DNA from: Streptomyces microflavus
GTDB lineage: Bacteria; Actinomycetota; Actinomycetes; Streptomycetales; Streptomycetaceae
Assembly (NCBI RefSeq): GCF_014650075.1
Contig: NZ_BMUG01000007.1
Span: forward strand, 248,001-312,000
DNA: 64,000 bases
Direction: 5' to 3'
Shown: positions 45,801 through 54,241 of the stretch, piece by piece
How positions within the stretch are numbered: the first letter of the stretch is position 1
Layout of the letters: the number at the start of each line of letters is the position of its first letter
Position numbers and translations under genes: made by a program
Notes under the pieces: model-generated
What the model saw: only the letters and a program-made list of their open reading frames with translations
What the model was told of the DNA's origin: nothing
Database searches by the model: none

Positions 45801-48800
45801 GACCTGGTCTCGGCCGAGCGCTTCTACTACGACAACGCGACCGCCCTGACCACGCCGCCCGTGCGGGGCGATGTGACGCGCCTGGATGAGCAGGACGACA
45901 AGGGCACCGGATACCTCACCACCGCGACCCACACCTACGACCAGCACGGCAGGGAGAAGGCCTCCACCGACGCACTGAAGGTCACCACCACGCGGACCGG
46001 CTACACCCCCGCCACTCTCCAGGCACCGACCACGGTCACGGTGACCGACGCCAAGGACCACGTCACCACCACCACGCACGACCCGGTCCGCGGTGTGGTC
46101 ACCGCCACGGTGGATGCGAACGGCAAGCGCTCCGACGCCGTCCACGACGGCCTGGGCCGGGTGCTGAAGGTGTGGGAGCCGGGCTGGACCAAGGCCGCCC
46201 ACGCGGACAAGCCCTCCGCCGAGTACAGCTACCGGATCTCCAAGACCGACACGAATGCCGTCACCACCAAGACCCTCAAGCAGAACGGCGATTACCGCAC
46301 CACCCACACGCTCTACGACGGACTGCTGCGGGAGCGCCAGACACAGGCCCCGGCCACCGGCACGCAGGACCGGATCATGACGGAGACCCACTACGACACC
46401 CACGGCCGGCCGTGGCAGACGTACGCCCCCTACTACGCCACGGGCGCGCCGTCGGCGACGTTGAAGTCGGCCGCGGTGAACACGGTCCCGACGGCGACAC
46501 AGAACCTCTTCGACGGGATGGGCCGCGTCACGGACGCGCTGTCCGTGAAGTTCGGCGACGAGCAGTGGCGCAACAAGACGGTCTACGAGGGTGACCGCAC
46601 CACGGTCATTCCGCCCAAGGGCGGCACAGCCACGACGACGGTGACGGACGCGCGCGGACGCACGACCGAACTCCTGCAGTACACGAACGCCGCACGCACC
46701 ACGTCCGAGAACACCCGGTACGTGTACGGCAAGTACGACGAGCCGTCCTCGGTCATCGACCCCGACGAGAACATCTGGACCCACACCTTCGACAGCCGGG
46801 GCCAGAAGACCAAGACCGTCGACCCGGACAAGGGCACCACGCTCACGGAGTACGACGACCTGGGCCGCCCCGTCACCACGACCGACGACCGGGGTGTCAC
46901 CCTCACCACGAAGTACGACGTGCTCGGCCGCAAGGACGAGGTCAGGCAGGGCACCACGCTCCTGTCGAAGTGGACCTACGACACCCTCGCCAAGGGGCAG
47001 CTGACCAAGAGCACGCGCTACGTCGGTACCGCCGAGTACACCACCGCGACCGACGGCTTCAACGACCGCTACCAGCCCACCTCGACCACCAGCACGGTTC
47101 CGGCCGCGGCAGGCGGACTGGCAGGAACGTTCAGTTGGACATACGGCTACAACGCGGAGACCGGGGCACTGCTCTGGACTCTCAACCCCGCTGTCGGCGA
47201 CATCCCCGCCGAACGGGTGACCACGAACTACAACAGTGACGACCAGGCCTTCCGCACCAGCGGTCAGCGCGGAGCGCTGGTCGCCAACACGCTCTACGAC
47301 GTCTTCTCCCGCCCCACCCGGCTGGAGTACAGCGCCACGCTGAACCAGAAGGCGTACAAGACCGTGCTGTACGACGAGCACACCGGCCGGGTGACCCGGC
47401 AGACCACCGACCGTGATGTCGCCCCCAAGCGGGTCGACGACACCACGTACGCCTACGACCAGGCGGGCAACGTCACCGGCGTGACCAATGTCAGCGGTCA
47501 GGACGCACAGCAGTCCACCGACACCCAGTGCTTCACCAACGACCCGCTGGGGCGACTGGCCGAGGCCTGGACGGCGAAGACCGACTGCGCGGCGGCCCCC
47601 TCGGCGTCCACGGTCGGCGGGCCGGACGCGTACTGGCACAGCTACAGCTACGACAAGATCGGCAACCGGTCGAAGCAGGTCGAGCACGCCACCACGGCCG
47701 GCGGCGCGGACGCCACGACCACCTACACGCACCCGACCCCGGGAGCCAAGCGCCCCCACGCGGTGCAGCAGGCATCCGTCACCGGCGGTTCTGCCGACGG
47801 GCGTACCAGCACCTTCCAGTACGACGACGCGGGCAACACCACCAAGCGGACCATCGGCACCACCGTCCAGGACCTGACCTGGACCCCCGAGGGCCAGCTC
47901 GCCACCCTCACCGAGGCCGGCAAGCAGACCGCCTACACCTACGACGCCGACGGCAACCGGATCATCGCGAAGAACGGGGACGGCTCCAGCACCCTCACCC
48001 TCCCCAACGGTGACCAGCTGCAGCTCGCGGCGAACGGCACCAAGACCGCGACGCGCTACTACACACACAACGGTGAGACCGTCGCCGTCCGTAACGGCAA
48101 CTCCATCGCCTACCTGATCAACGACCACCAGGGCACGGCCATGACAGCCCTCGCGGTCGGCAGCCTGGCCCTGACCCGCAGGAAGCAACTTCCCTTCGGT
48201 CAGCTGCGATCCGAGCAGTCGTCGGTCTTCGGCCCCCGCGGCTTCGTCGGCGGAACCAACGACCCCACCGGCCTGACCCACCTGGGCGCCCGTGAGTACG
48301 ACCCCGTCCTGGGCCGTTTCGTCTCCGTCGACCCGATCATCGACTTCGGTGACCCGGCGCAGATGAACGCCTACAGCTACGCCCACAACAGCCCGCTCAC
48401 CAAGTCGGACCCGACGGGGCTTCGCCCGGACGGTCCGACGGGAGGCGGACCCCGTGCCGACGAGCAGTGGGCTTCCGACCGGGGCATGTATGCCGGCTTC
48501 ACCATGAGGAACGGCAAGTGGGTGTGGAAGCAGACGCCGAAGAAGGACACCCAGTCCAAGAAGCGCTACAAGGCGTACCAGGCCAACCCCAGCACCTACA
48601 AAGTGCGCTACTACGGGACGAGCAAGGTTTCCCATGTGTCGTACAAGAGCGTGAACAAGACGGCGCCGAGCAAGGTAAATACGCAGGCTGCATCCCGGAA
48701 GCGCCAACAGGAGAATGACACCTGGGGCAGCATCAAGGGGAATCTTGGAAAAGCCTGGGGTAAGGCCAAGGGTGCCTGGGATTACGTGAATACCTACACG

Positions 48801-49202
48801 AACACATCCGGAGTATGCGTGAGTGTGGGTGGTACTGTTGGCCTGGGTGGCGAACTTTCGGGGTGCCTTATTTGGACCAAGCGCCCTGACGGCAAGACGG
48901 ACTTCGGGTTGAGTGGAACCATCGAGGAGCAGGTGGGGGGTCCCGCCGGGGTCGGTGCCAGTGCTGGTCTGGTGCGCAGCAATGCAGACGATTTCGAACA
49001 AATTCGGGGCGACGCTTCCGGGTTCGGCGGAACGGCCGGCTACGGGTGGGGCGTCACTGCCGGACATCGAGGCACCTATGGCACGAGAAATTCTCGCGGC
49101 GACATAGTGCATAGTTTCACTGCGGGGGTTGCTGGCGCCGCAGGGCTGGAGGGGAACTTCGGCTCGGGAAAGACCGGTGTGCACAAATTGTTCACGTGGT
49201 AG
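42861..49202 (+). CDS. Rhs-repeat polymorphic toxin-type protein with unassigned C-terminal module
   Basis: A 2113-residue exported Rhs/YD-repeat protein. Signal peptide LIAIALAAFLFVGLLGG with cut near IAAAADL; ATG follows GGGGAG by eight bases. A SpvB-like N-terminal region (FSWTYPIGTPAV, LQLGYSSQAVDGRT) precedes many YD repeats (for example YDDLGRPVTTTDDRG, YDVLGRKDEV). The Rhs core ends GLTHLGAREYDPVLGRFVSVDP, then NAYSYAHNSPLTKSDPTGL, residue 1854. The remaining ~259 residues are unlike the core: a Lys/Tyr-rich linker, then a Gly-rich tail (VCVSVGGTVGLGGELSGCLIW, GLSGTIEEQVGGPAGVGASA, ending VHKLFTW). GC content falls in this tail, as expected of an exchangeable toxin tip. No known toxin motif recognised. 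Confidence 0.9.
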   Translation: MFSGGGVITGRVRRRARLIAIALAAFLFVGLLGGPIAAAADLNLLRLEKPDPVPTGEVAKQVSSKPDQAAQRPWKSPKVAWPEPGIATPSLRENGASVKAGSLPVSVGRTAPRTVGSAKASALSSASGKAGAAGPQKVQVQVLDRATTESLGVEGVVLALRPTAGAEGSVDVEVDYSGFRDAYGGDWASRLTLKTLPACALTTPGKKGCATGESLTTSNDASEGTLKAAVTLPEAAPTTTSQAAGTAPVARSAGAQVVSGGTMLLAATAAEAGPSGNFKATSLSPSASWSAGGSNGAFSWTYPIGTPAVAGSAVPELQLGYSSQAVDGRTASTNNQANSIGDGWSMEPGYIERQYIACTDDTKNSTTTAKVGDLCWKKDNAVINLGGRSNTLIKDDTSGEWRLEGDDGTKVEKFASTTRANGDNDGEHWRVTTPDGTRYYFGYNRPSGWAAGKDETNSTWTVPVFGNQTGEPCYAAAFKDAWCQQAWRWNLDAVIDPHGDAMTYYWDKETNYYGRNVNPSTGASTATPYIRGGYLKRIEYGLRGTDFYAQPAAKVEFTNSERCLSDCGTFDKAKAKNWPDVPFDRYCASGTECKDRYSPSFWSRKRLTKIDTSVLVGTAFKPVDSWAFTHQFPSTGDGSDPALWLASITRTGHGGTGSVTLPSVTFKGQTLPNRVEGATTGGAPDPVPPFWRYRVYGINTETGGTIGLTYSAADCKAGSVPTPTSNNRRCYPVKWSPAEAPGANYEPYLDWFHSYVVTQVLETDITGGAPTKQTDYAYLDGMAWAKSKDDEFTNAKHLTYGDRKGYGRVQVRTGVAPDKRTLKEFRYFRGIEGASVKDTEGVAVTDRETFAGMTREEATYNGDGGKLETTTSHEPWRSAATATETRAEGLPALHAYATGGKSEQTRTAVGAGWRTTRLERTFDAVGQVLTESSLGDTAKTGDEECTTNTYVRNTSLNILTAISESRTVAKPCGTTPTLPADLVSAERFYYDNATALTTPPVRGDVTRLDEQDDKGTGYLTTATHTYDQHGREKASTDALKVTTTRTGYTPATLQAPTTVTVTDAKDHVTTTTHDPVRGVVTATVDANGKRSDAVHDGLGRVLKVWEPGWTKAAHADKPSAEYSYRISKTDTNAVTTKTLKQNGDYRTTHTLYDGLLRERQTQAPATGTQDRIMTETHYDTHGRPWQTYAPYYATGAPSATLKSAAVNTVPTATQNLFDGMGRVTDALSVKFGDEQWRNKTVYEGDRTTVIPPKGGTATTTVTDARGRTTELLQYTNAARTTSENTRYVYGKYDEPSSVIDPDENIWTHTFDSRGQKTKTVDPDKGTTLTEYDDLGRPVTTTDDRGVTLTTKYDVLGRKDEVRQGTTLLSKWTYDTLAKGQLTKSTRYVGTAEYTTATDGFNDRYQPTSTTSTVPAAAGGLAGTFSWTYGYNAETGALLWTLNPAVGDIPAERVTTNYNSDDQAFRTSGQRGALVANTLYDVFSRPTRLEYSATLNQKAYKTVLYDEHTGRVTRQTTDRDVAPKRVDDTTYAYDQAGNVTGVTNVSGQDAQQSTDTQCFTNDPLGRLAEAWTAKTDCAAAPSASTVGGPDAYWHSYSYDKIGNRSKQVEHATTAGGADATTTYTHPTPGAKRPHAVQQASVTGGSADGRTSTFQYDDAGNTTKRTIGTTVQDLTWTPEGQLATLTEAGKQTAYTYDADGNRIIAKNGDGSSTLTLPNGDQLQLAANGTKTATRYYTHNGETVAVRNGNSIAYLINDHQGTAMTALAVGSLALTRRKQLPFGQLRSEQSSVFGPRGFVGGTNDPTGLTHLGAREYDPVLGRFVSVDPIIDFGDPAQMNAYSYAHNSPLTKSDPTGLRPDGPTGGGPRADEQWASDRGMYAGFTMRNGKWVWKQTPKKDTQSKKRYKAYQANPSTYKVRYYGTSKVSHVSYKSVNKTAPSKVNTQAASRKRQQENDTWGSIKGNLGKAWGKAKGAWDYVNTYTNTSGVCVSVGGTVGLGGELSGCLIWTKRPDGKTDFGLSGTIEEQVGGPAGVGASAGLVRSNADDFEQIRGDASGFGGTAGYGWGVTAGHRGTYGTRNSRGDIVHSFTAGVAGAAGLEGNFGSGKTGVHKLFTW

Positions 49203-49256
49203 CTGGGGCGGTCGGGGGTGGCCTGGCCTCCGTGGGTGGATAGGGAGAACGGCGAA

Positions 49257-49484
49257 ATGCTTCATGTCATCTGGGGATTCGCTATAGCGGTCATGGGGAT
49301 TCTCGTGGCGGCGGATTATCGTGGCCTTTCGATAAAGGTGTACGATCTGATTTCCAGGGTCACTCCCGGCGGTCCTCCCGACCCCAGGTTCACCCCGAAC
49401 GTTGTTCGGTTCCTCTGGGCGATCCTCGGCGTGGTCGGCCTGTGCATCGGAGGGATTCGCCTGTCTGAATACCTGGGTCACTGA
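49257..49484 (+). CDS. Two-helix membrane protein, candidate immunity protein for the Rhs tail
   Basis: A 75-residue protein from the ATG at 49257, with GGGAGAA nine bases upstream. Two membrane helices (VIWGFAIAVMGILVAADY and FLWAILGVVGLCIGGI) are joined by a short loop (DLISRVTPGGPPDPRFTPNV). It begins 55 bases after the Rhs stop on the same strand and shares the lower GC of the Rhs tail. This placement is the usual one for immunity genes of polymorphic toxins. A membrane immunity protein would fit a membrane-acting toxin; that is inference only. Confidence 0.65.
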   Translation: MLHVIWGFAIAVMGILVAADYRGLSIKVYDLISRVTPGGPPDPRFTPNVVRFLWAILGVVGLCIGGIRLSEYLGH

Positions 49485-49552
49485 CACCTCTTTTCCCGGT
49501 CAGTGGTCCCTGAGTGCGGCGACCGATTTCAGAAGGTTGTGAAGAGGCTGGG

Positions 49553-49589
49553 GCGGCATCGTGTGGGGGCGTCCCCCACACGATGCCGC
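49553..49589 (+). terminator. Perfect 17-base-pair hairpin after the Rhs/membrane-protein unit
   Basis: GCGGCATCGTGTGGGGG pairs with its exact complement around loop CGT. It closes the Rhs transcription unit, and it covers an in-frame ATG (49583) that is therefore unlikely to start the next gene. Confidence 0.85.
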
Positions 49590-49609
49590 TGCTGCGTAAC
49601 CTGGGCGCC

Positions 49610-50095
49610 GTGAACGCGACTCCCCGGGTCCTCGCCGTACTGGACGACATCCTCGCCTCCGCCTCGCCCGACGAGCGCGGCGCGCTGTGGCATCTGGCCG
49701 AGGCGGGGCGGGAGTTGGACGCCAATCTTGTGCGGCTGCCGGCCGGTGCGGAGGTCGGGGTCCATCAGGAGGACGTGCTCGATGTGCTCCTGGTCGTGCT
49801 GGAGGGCGCGGGACGTGTCCGTGTGGGGGGCGGCGACATCGTGCTGAGCCCGAGCACCGTCGTCTGGCTGCCCCGCACCTCCCGCCGCGCCCTCTCGGCG
49901 GGCGCGGACGGGCTCACGTACCTCACCGTGCACCGCCGCCGCCCCGGCCTGGCGGTCAAGCCGCCCAGCGGGGCATACGAGGGGGGCGAGGGGCCCTGCA
50001 TGCTGGACCGGGTCTGCCCGGAGTGCGGGCGGCTCTCCGAGGACCCCGCGCCGGTCTTCTGCAGCCGGTGCGGGGAGCGGTTTCCGGAGCGGTGA
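49610..50095 (+). CDS. Cupin-like protein with C-terminal zinc ribbon
   Basis: A 161-residue protein starting NATPRVLAVLDDILA. The middle (VRLPAGAEVGVHQEDVLDVL, then VVLEGAGRVRVGGGDIVL, VVWLPRTSRRAL) has the strand-turn pattern of a small cupin but lacks the usual histidine cluster. The C-terminus has two CxxC pairs (CPECGR and CSRCGE) forming a zinc ribbon. The GTG at 49610 is preceded by TAACCT seven bases upstream, the leaderless pattern; the upstream ATG lies inside a hairpin. Function unknown, perhaps sensing or protein binding. Confidence 0.7.
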   Translation: MNATPRVLAVLDDILASASPDERGALWHLAEAGRELDANLVRLPAGAEVGVHQEDVLDVLLVVLEGAGRVRVGGGDIVLSPSTVVWLPRTSRRALSAGADGLTYLTVHRRRPGLAVKPPSGAYEGGEGPCMLDRVCPECGRLSEDPAPVFCSRCGERFPER

Positions 50096-50172
50096 GCCGC
50101 GCCGAGAGCGGTGCTCCGTACCTGGAGCGGTGAGCCCGGACCCGTGAGCCTGGACCCGTACGCCCAAGGGCC

Positions 50173-52263
50173 TCAGTACCCCTCGCACTCCGTCAGGTCC
50201 GGGCGGCCCGGTGGGGTCTTGCTGTCCATCAGGGCCGACAGGTTCTTCGCGTACATGTCCTCCCAGACCTTCCCGGCCAGGATCTTCCGCAGCGCCGAGC
50301 ACACCTCGGCCTTCAGACCAGGTGAGTTGGGGCGCATCGCCACCCCGTACCCCTCCGCGCCCTGGATGTTCTCCAGCCGCCGCACCTTGCCCGGGTTCGC
50401 CTTCACGTAACCCGCGAGGATGATGTCGTCCGAGGCCACCGCGTAGACGTCCGACTTCACGTCCAGCAGCTGGTCCAGGCAGTCCTGGTAGGTGTTGGGC
50501 TGGGACTCCGTCATGGTGAAGCCCCGCTTGGGCAGCTCCGTCTCGTACGTCGAATCCCGGGCCGTGCACACCTCGACCTTGAGCCGGCGCAGGTCGCTGG
50601 AGTCGTTGATCGTGTACTTGCTCGACTTCTCGCGGACCAGGAACCCCCGGCTCGCCTCGTAGTACGGGCCCGCGAAGTCGACGCTGTACCCGCCGGGCGA
50701 CGCGCTCTTCCGTTCGGGCGTGATGCTGTACGAGGCGATGACGAGGTCCACCCCCTTCGTCTTGAGGGCGGTGCTCCGGTAGTCGGTCGGGACCGTCGTG
50801 AAGACGACCTGGTCCCGGCTGTACCCCATGTCCTCGGCGATCGCGTAGGCCAGGTCGATGTCGTAACCCGCGTACGTCTTCGTCTTCCTGTCGTACTTGC
50901 TCAGGCCCGGCTGATCGTCCTTGACGCCGATCTTCAGGGTGGGGTTCTCCTTCCTCCACTTCTCCGGTACGGCGCTGCCACCGCGGCCGCTCGTCCCCGT
51001 GGTGGTGCTGCCGCCCGTACCGCCCTTGTCGGCGCCGGCGCCCTGTGCCACCAGCCAGCCCGCCGTGCCCAGCAGGGCGACGCAGAGCGTCACCGTCGCC
51101 GCCTTCAGCCACGGCCCCTTCCGGCGGCGGCCTTGCTGCGCCCGCTGTCCGTCCGCCGCCCGGGGTTCCGCGACGGGCGGGCCCAGGGGCTCCGGATCGT
51201 GACCGGGCGGGGGCTCGGACACGGCCGTCGGCGGGTGCGTCGCCGCCCCGCCCGTCGCCCCGCCCGCGGTCGCGGTCCGCGCGATGGGGGCGCCCAGCAC
51301 CTCCCGCAGCATCGCCTCCGCCGTGGCCGCGTCCACACGCTCGTGCGGGTCCGGGAAGAGCAGGCCCTGGATCACGGGGGCGAGCGGCCCGGCGTACCGC
51401 AGTACGGGGTCGGGGGCCTGCCGGATGTTCTCCTGGACCTCCCACACCTCGCCGCCCGCGAAGGGGACCCGGCCCTCGACCATCTCGTACAGCGTGATCC
51501 CCAGCGCCCACAGGTCGGAGGCGGGCGTGGGGCCGGGGGAGCCGGGCGTGAAGAGTTCGGGCGCCAGGTACGGGGGCGTGCCGATCACGCTGCCGGAACG
51601 GGTCACCTGGGCGGCGCCCTCGAACGTGGCGATCCCGAAGTCCACCAGGATCGCCAGCCCGTCGTCCCGGACCAGCACATTGCCCGGCTTCACATCGCGG
51701 TGGACCACCGAGGCCGCGTGCACCGCCCGCAGGCCCTGGAGGATCTGGAGGCCGATGTCCGCCGCCCTCGGCACGGCGAGCACCTTCTCGCCGCGCAGCA
51801 GATCCGCGAGGGACCTGGCTTCGAGCAGCTTCATCACGATCCAGACCTGGTTGTCGGTCTCGACCTGGTCGTGGACGGTCACCACGTTCGGGTGCTCGAT
51901 CTTGGCGATCGCCTCCGCCTCGCGGCGGGCCCGCTGCATCGCCGCCGCCTGGGTGCCGGCGGTCATCGCGTTCCGGTCGAGCAGCCCCTTTATGGCGACG
52001 AACCTGCGCAGCCGCAGGTCATGGGCCTTCCACACCTCGCCCATGCCGCCGCTGCCGATCGGTTCCAGCAGCTCGTAGCGGCCCTCGATCACCACCTGCG
52101 GGCGGCGGTGGCCCGGGGACGCCTCGTGCGGCGGTGTCCGGGGCCATTCCTGCGCCGCCCCGGAGTCCGCACGCCGGAGGCCGTCGCCCGCCCAGCGGTC
52201 CTCGGGGCCACCGGTGGCCCCGTCGTCCGCCCGGCCGGCCCCGGCCCTGTCTTCGCCTTGCAT
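50173..52263 (-). CDS. Transmembrane Ser/Thr kinase with extracellular solute-binding domain
   Basis: A 696-residue receptor kinase. The Hanks kinase domain (about 60-320) has the Gly loop IGSGGMGEVW, VAIKG with Lys92, HRDVKPGN with Asp190, and DFGIA. A Pro/Ala linker leads to one membrane helix at about 385-410 (ATVTLCVALLGTAGWLVA). The outer part (about 440-690) is an SBP_bac_3-type amino-acid-binding domain: KIGVKDDQPGLSKYD, YAGYDIDLAYAIAEDMG, YSITPERKSA, FAGPYYEASRGFLV, EVCTARDST, with a possible disulphide. This outer domain takes the place of the PASTA repeats of other actinobacterial kinases. It probably senses an amino acid outside the cell and signals by phosphorylation. Confidence 0.92.
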   Translation of the reverse strand: MQGEDRAGAGRADDGATGGPEDRWAGDGLRRADSGAAQEWPRTPPHEASPGHRRPQVVIEGRYELLEPIGSGGMGEVWKAHDLRLRRFVAIKGLLDRNAMTAGTQAAAMQRARREAEAIAKIEHPNVVTVHDQVETDNQVWIVMKLLEARSLADLLRGEKVLAVPRAADIGLQILQGLRAVHAASVVHRDVKPGNVLVRDDGLAILVDFGIATFEGAAQVTRSGSVIGTPPYLAPELFTPGSPGPTPASDLWALGITLYEMVEGRVPFAGGEVWEVQENIRQAPDPVLRYAGPLAPVIQGLLFPDPHERVDAATAEAMLREVLGAPIARTATAGGATGGAATHPPTAVSEPPPGHDPEPLGPPVAEPRAADGQRAQQGRRRKGPWLKAATVTLCVALLGTAGWLVAQGAGADKGGTGGSTTTGTSGRGGSAVPEKWRKENPTLKIGVKDDQPGLSKYDRKTKTYAGYDIDLAYAIAEDMGYSRDQVVFTTVPTDYRSTALKTKGVDLVIASYSITPERKSASPGGYSVDFAGPYYEASRGFLVREKSSKYTINDSSDLRRLKVEVCTARDSTYETELPKRGFTMTESQPNTYQDCLDQLLDVKSDVYAVASDDIILAGYVKANPGKVRRLENIQGAEGYGVAMRPNSPGLKAEVCSALRKILAGKVWEDMYAKNLSALMDSKTPPGRPDLTECEGY

Positions 52264-52354
52264 GCGACCCCCTGTGCACTACATGGACCAGGCAAACAGT
52301 AGACGTTCCCTCAGGACTCCACAGGGTTGCGAGGCATGGTGATATCGGGCGGGC

Positions 52355-53215
52355 TCAGGAAGCCGCGCCGCCGTTGCTCTTCAGCAACTGCCCGTTGACC
52401 CACTGTCCTTGCGGGGAGCACAGGAAGTCCACCAGGTGTGCGGTGTCGCGCGGGGTGCCGAGGCGGCCGAGCGGGGTGCCCTGGGCCAGCGCCTCCCGCA
52501 GTTCGTCGTTCATCCAGCCCGTGTCCACCGGGCCGGGGTTGATGACGTTGGCGGTCACCCCGAGGTGGGCCAACTCGTGCGCTGCGGCCAGGGTGATGCG
52601 GTCCAGGGCGCCCTTGCTCGCGCCGTAGGGCAGGTTGCCCACGGTGTGGTCGCTCGTGAGCGCGACGATGCGGCCCGTGCCCCCGCCCGCACCTGTGCCC
52701 CCGCCCGGCTCGCCGCGGAAGCGCAGCCCGTACTCGCGGATCAGCAGCCAACTGGCCCGTGTGTTCACGGCGAAGTGCCGGTCGAACGCCTCCACGGTGG
52801 TGTCCAGGAGCCCCGAGTCCACCGACTCCGCGTGCGAGAGGACGAGCGCGGTGACCGGGCCGAGGCGCTGCTCCGCCTCGTCGAAGATGCGGGCGGGGGC
52901 GTCGGGGCCGGTCAGGTCCGCCTCGATCGCCGCCGTACGGGCTCCGGCGTCCTCCAGCTCCTTCGCGATGGCGGCGGCGGCCCCGTCCTCGGCGCCCCAC
53001 TCCATACGCCGGTCGTACGGCGTCCAGTAGGTGAACGCGATGTCCCAGCCGGAGGCCGCGAGCTGCCGGGCGATGCCCGCGCCGATCCCGATGCTGCGTC
53101 CGACACCGGTGATCAGGGCGACGGGGCGGGCGAGTTCCGGGGCTGCCCGCTCCGGTGCACGTACCGGTTCCGACGTCGGCTCCGGGGCGGCCGAAGGCTG
53201 TTCGTTGATCGTCAC
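52355..53215 (-). CDS. SDR-family oxidoreductase
   Basis: A 286-residue short-chain dehydrogenase/reductase. The cofactor motif is TGVGRSIGIGAG, Asn in the FAVNTRASW strand, the catalytic Ser in IVALTSDH and YGASK with the Tyr-Lys pair, followed by NVINPGPVDTGWM. The first ~30 residues are a Pro/Ala-rich tail. The Rossmann loop follows the TGxGRxxGxG variant of some SDRs with atypical spacing. Substrate unknown. GTG start; divergent from a second SDR gene. Confidence 0.92.
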   Translation of the reverse strand: MTINEQPSAAPEPTSEPVRAPERAAPELARPVALITGVGRSIGIGAGIARQLAASGWDIAFTYWTPYDRRMEWGAEDGAAAAIAKELEDAGARTAAIEADLTGPDAPARIFDEAEQRLGPVTALVLSHAESVDSGLLDTTVEAFDRHFAVNTRASWLLIREYGLRFRGEPGGGTGAGGGTGRIVALTSDHTVGNLPYGASKGALDRITLAAAHELAHLGVTANVINPGPVDTGWMNDELREALAQGTPLGRLGTPRDTAHLVDFLCSPQGQWVNGQLLKSNGGAAS

Positions 53216-53445
53216 GGGGCCGATCCTTCGTGACCCGTACGCCTACGTCAACGACTTTCCCGGCCATGGCTCCGACGCCTTCACGCCCCTGCTGAGCTGC
53301 GACGATCCATCTTCCTGGTGGACCGACGCGATCTTTGTGTTTCCCCCGGCCCCGGGGGCGCTCCTAGCGTGGAAGGCGGAAACTGCAGCGAAAGCAGACC
53401 AACGCCGCATATCGACAGATGCGGCCGGAGAGAGGGACCGTCACC

Positions 53446-54204
53446 ATGAGCGAGCAGCAGCTGCTGAGCGGCAAGACCGCGGTCGTCGCCGGAGGGGCCA
53501 AGAACCTCGGCGGCCTCATCAGCCGGACCCTGGCCGAGTCCGGGGCCAACGTGGTCGTGCACTACCACGGTGAGAACACCGCCGCCGATGCCGAGAAGAC
53601 CGCGGAGGCGGTGCGCGGCACGGGCGCCCAGGCCCTGGTCGTACGGGAGGACCTGACCCGCGTCGACGGCGTACGCAGCCTCTTCGACCAGGCGCTCGAC
53701 GCCTTCGGCGGGGTGGACGTGGCCGTGAACACCACCGGCATGGTCCTCCGTAAGCCGATCGGGGAGACGTCCGAGGAGGAGTACGACCGCATGTTCGCGA
53801 TCAACTCCAAGGCGGCGTACTTCTTCCTCCAGGAGGCGGGCGCCCGGCTCAACGACGGGGGCCGCATCGTCAGCCTGGTGACGTCCCTGCTCGCCGCCTT
53901 CACGGACGGGTACGCCACCTACGCGGGCGCCAAGGCCCCGCTGGAGCACTTCACCCGGGCGGCGGCCAAGGAGTTCGCCCCGCGCGGGATCGCGGTGAAC
54001 AATGTGGCCCCGGGGCCGATGGACACGCCGTTCTTCTACCCGCAGGAGACGCCGGAGCGGGTGGAGTTCCACAAGTCGCAGGCCATGGGCGGCCGGCTGA
54101 CGGAGATCGAGGACATCGCGCCGCTGGTGAGGTTCCTGGTCACCGAGGGCGGCTGGATCACCGGCCAGACGATCTTCGCCAACGGTGGCTACACCGTCCG
54201 CTGA
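53446..54204 (+). CDS. SDR-family oxidoreductase (second)
   Basis: A 252-residue short-chain dehydrogenase. The cofactor motif AGGAKNLGGLIS is a variant in which GGAKN replaces the usual TGxxxGxG. Downstream are NTTGMVLRKPIGE, FAINSKAAYF, the Ser-containing SLVTSLLAAF and YATYAGAK with Tyr and Lys in the YxxxK spacing. The C-terminus ends WITGQTIFANGGYTV. The ATG at 53446 follows GAGAGGGA. Together with the adjacent LysR gene it may form one regulated unit. Confidence 0.9.
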   Translation: MSEQQLLSGKTAVVAGGAKNLGGLISRTLAESGANVVVHYHGENTAADAEKTAEAVRGTGAQALVVREDLTRVDGVRSLFDQALDAFGGVDVAVNTTGMVLRKPIGETSEEEYDRMFAINSKAAYFFLQEAGARLNDGGRIVSLVTSLLAAFTDGYATYAGAKAPLEHFTRAAAKEFAPRGIAVNNVAPGPMDTPFFYPQETPERVEFHKSQAMGGRLTEIEDIAPLVRFLVTEGGWITGQTIFANGGYTVR

Positions 54205-54241
54205 TCCCCTTTCAGGACGTACGGACGTACGGGAGAACCGC

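Noticed and set aside
43728..49487. A 1919-codon open frame antisense to the Rhs gene
   Set aside because: It mirrors codon bias of the Rhs gene on the other strand, has Val/Gly/Arg-rich low-complexity translation and no domain.
49583..49609. ATG start for the cupin-like gene
   Set aside because: It lies within a perfect 17-bp hairpin; the GTG at 49610 has a leaderless promoter box in place.
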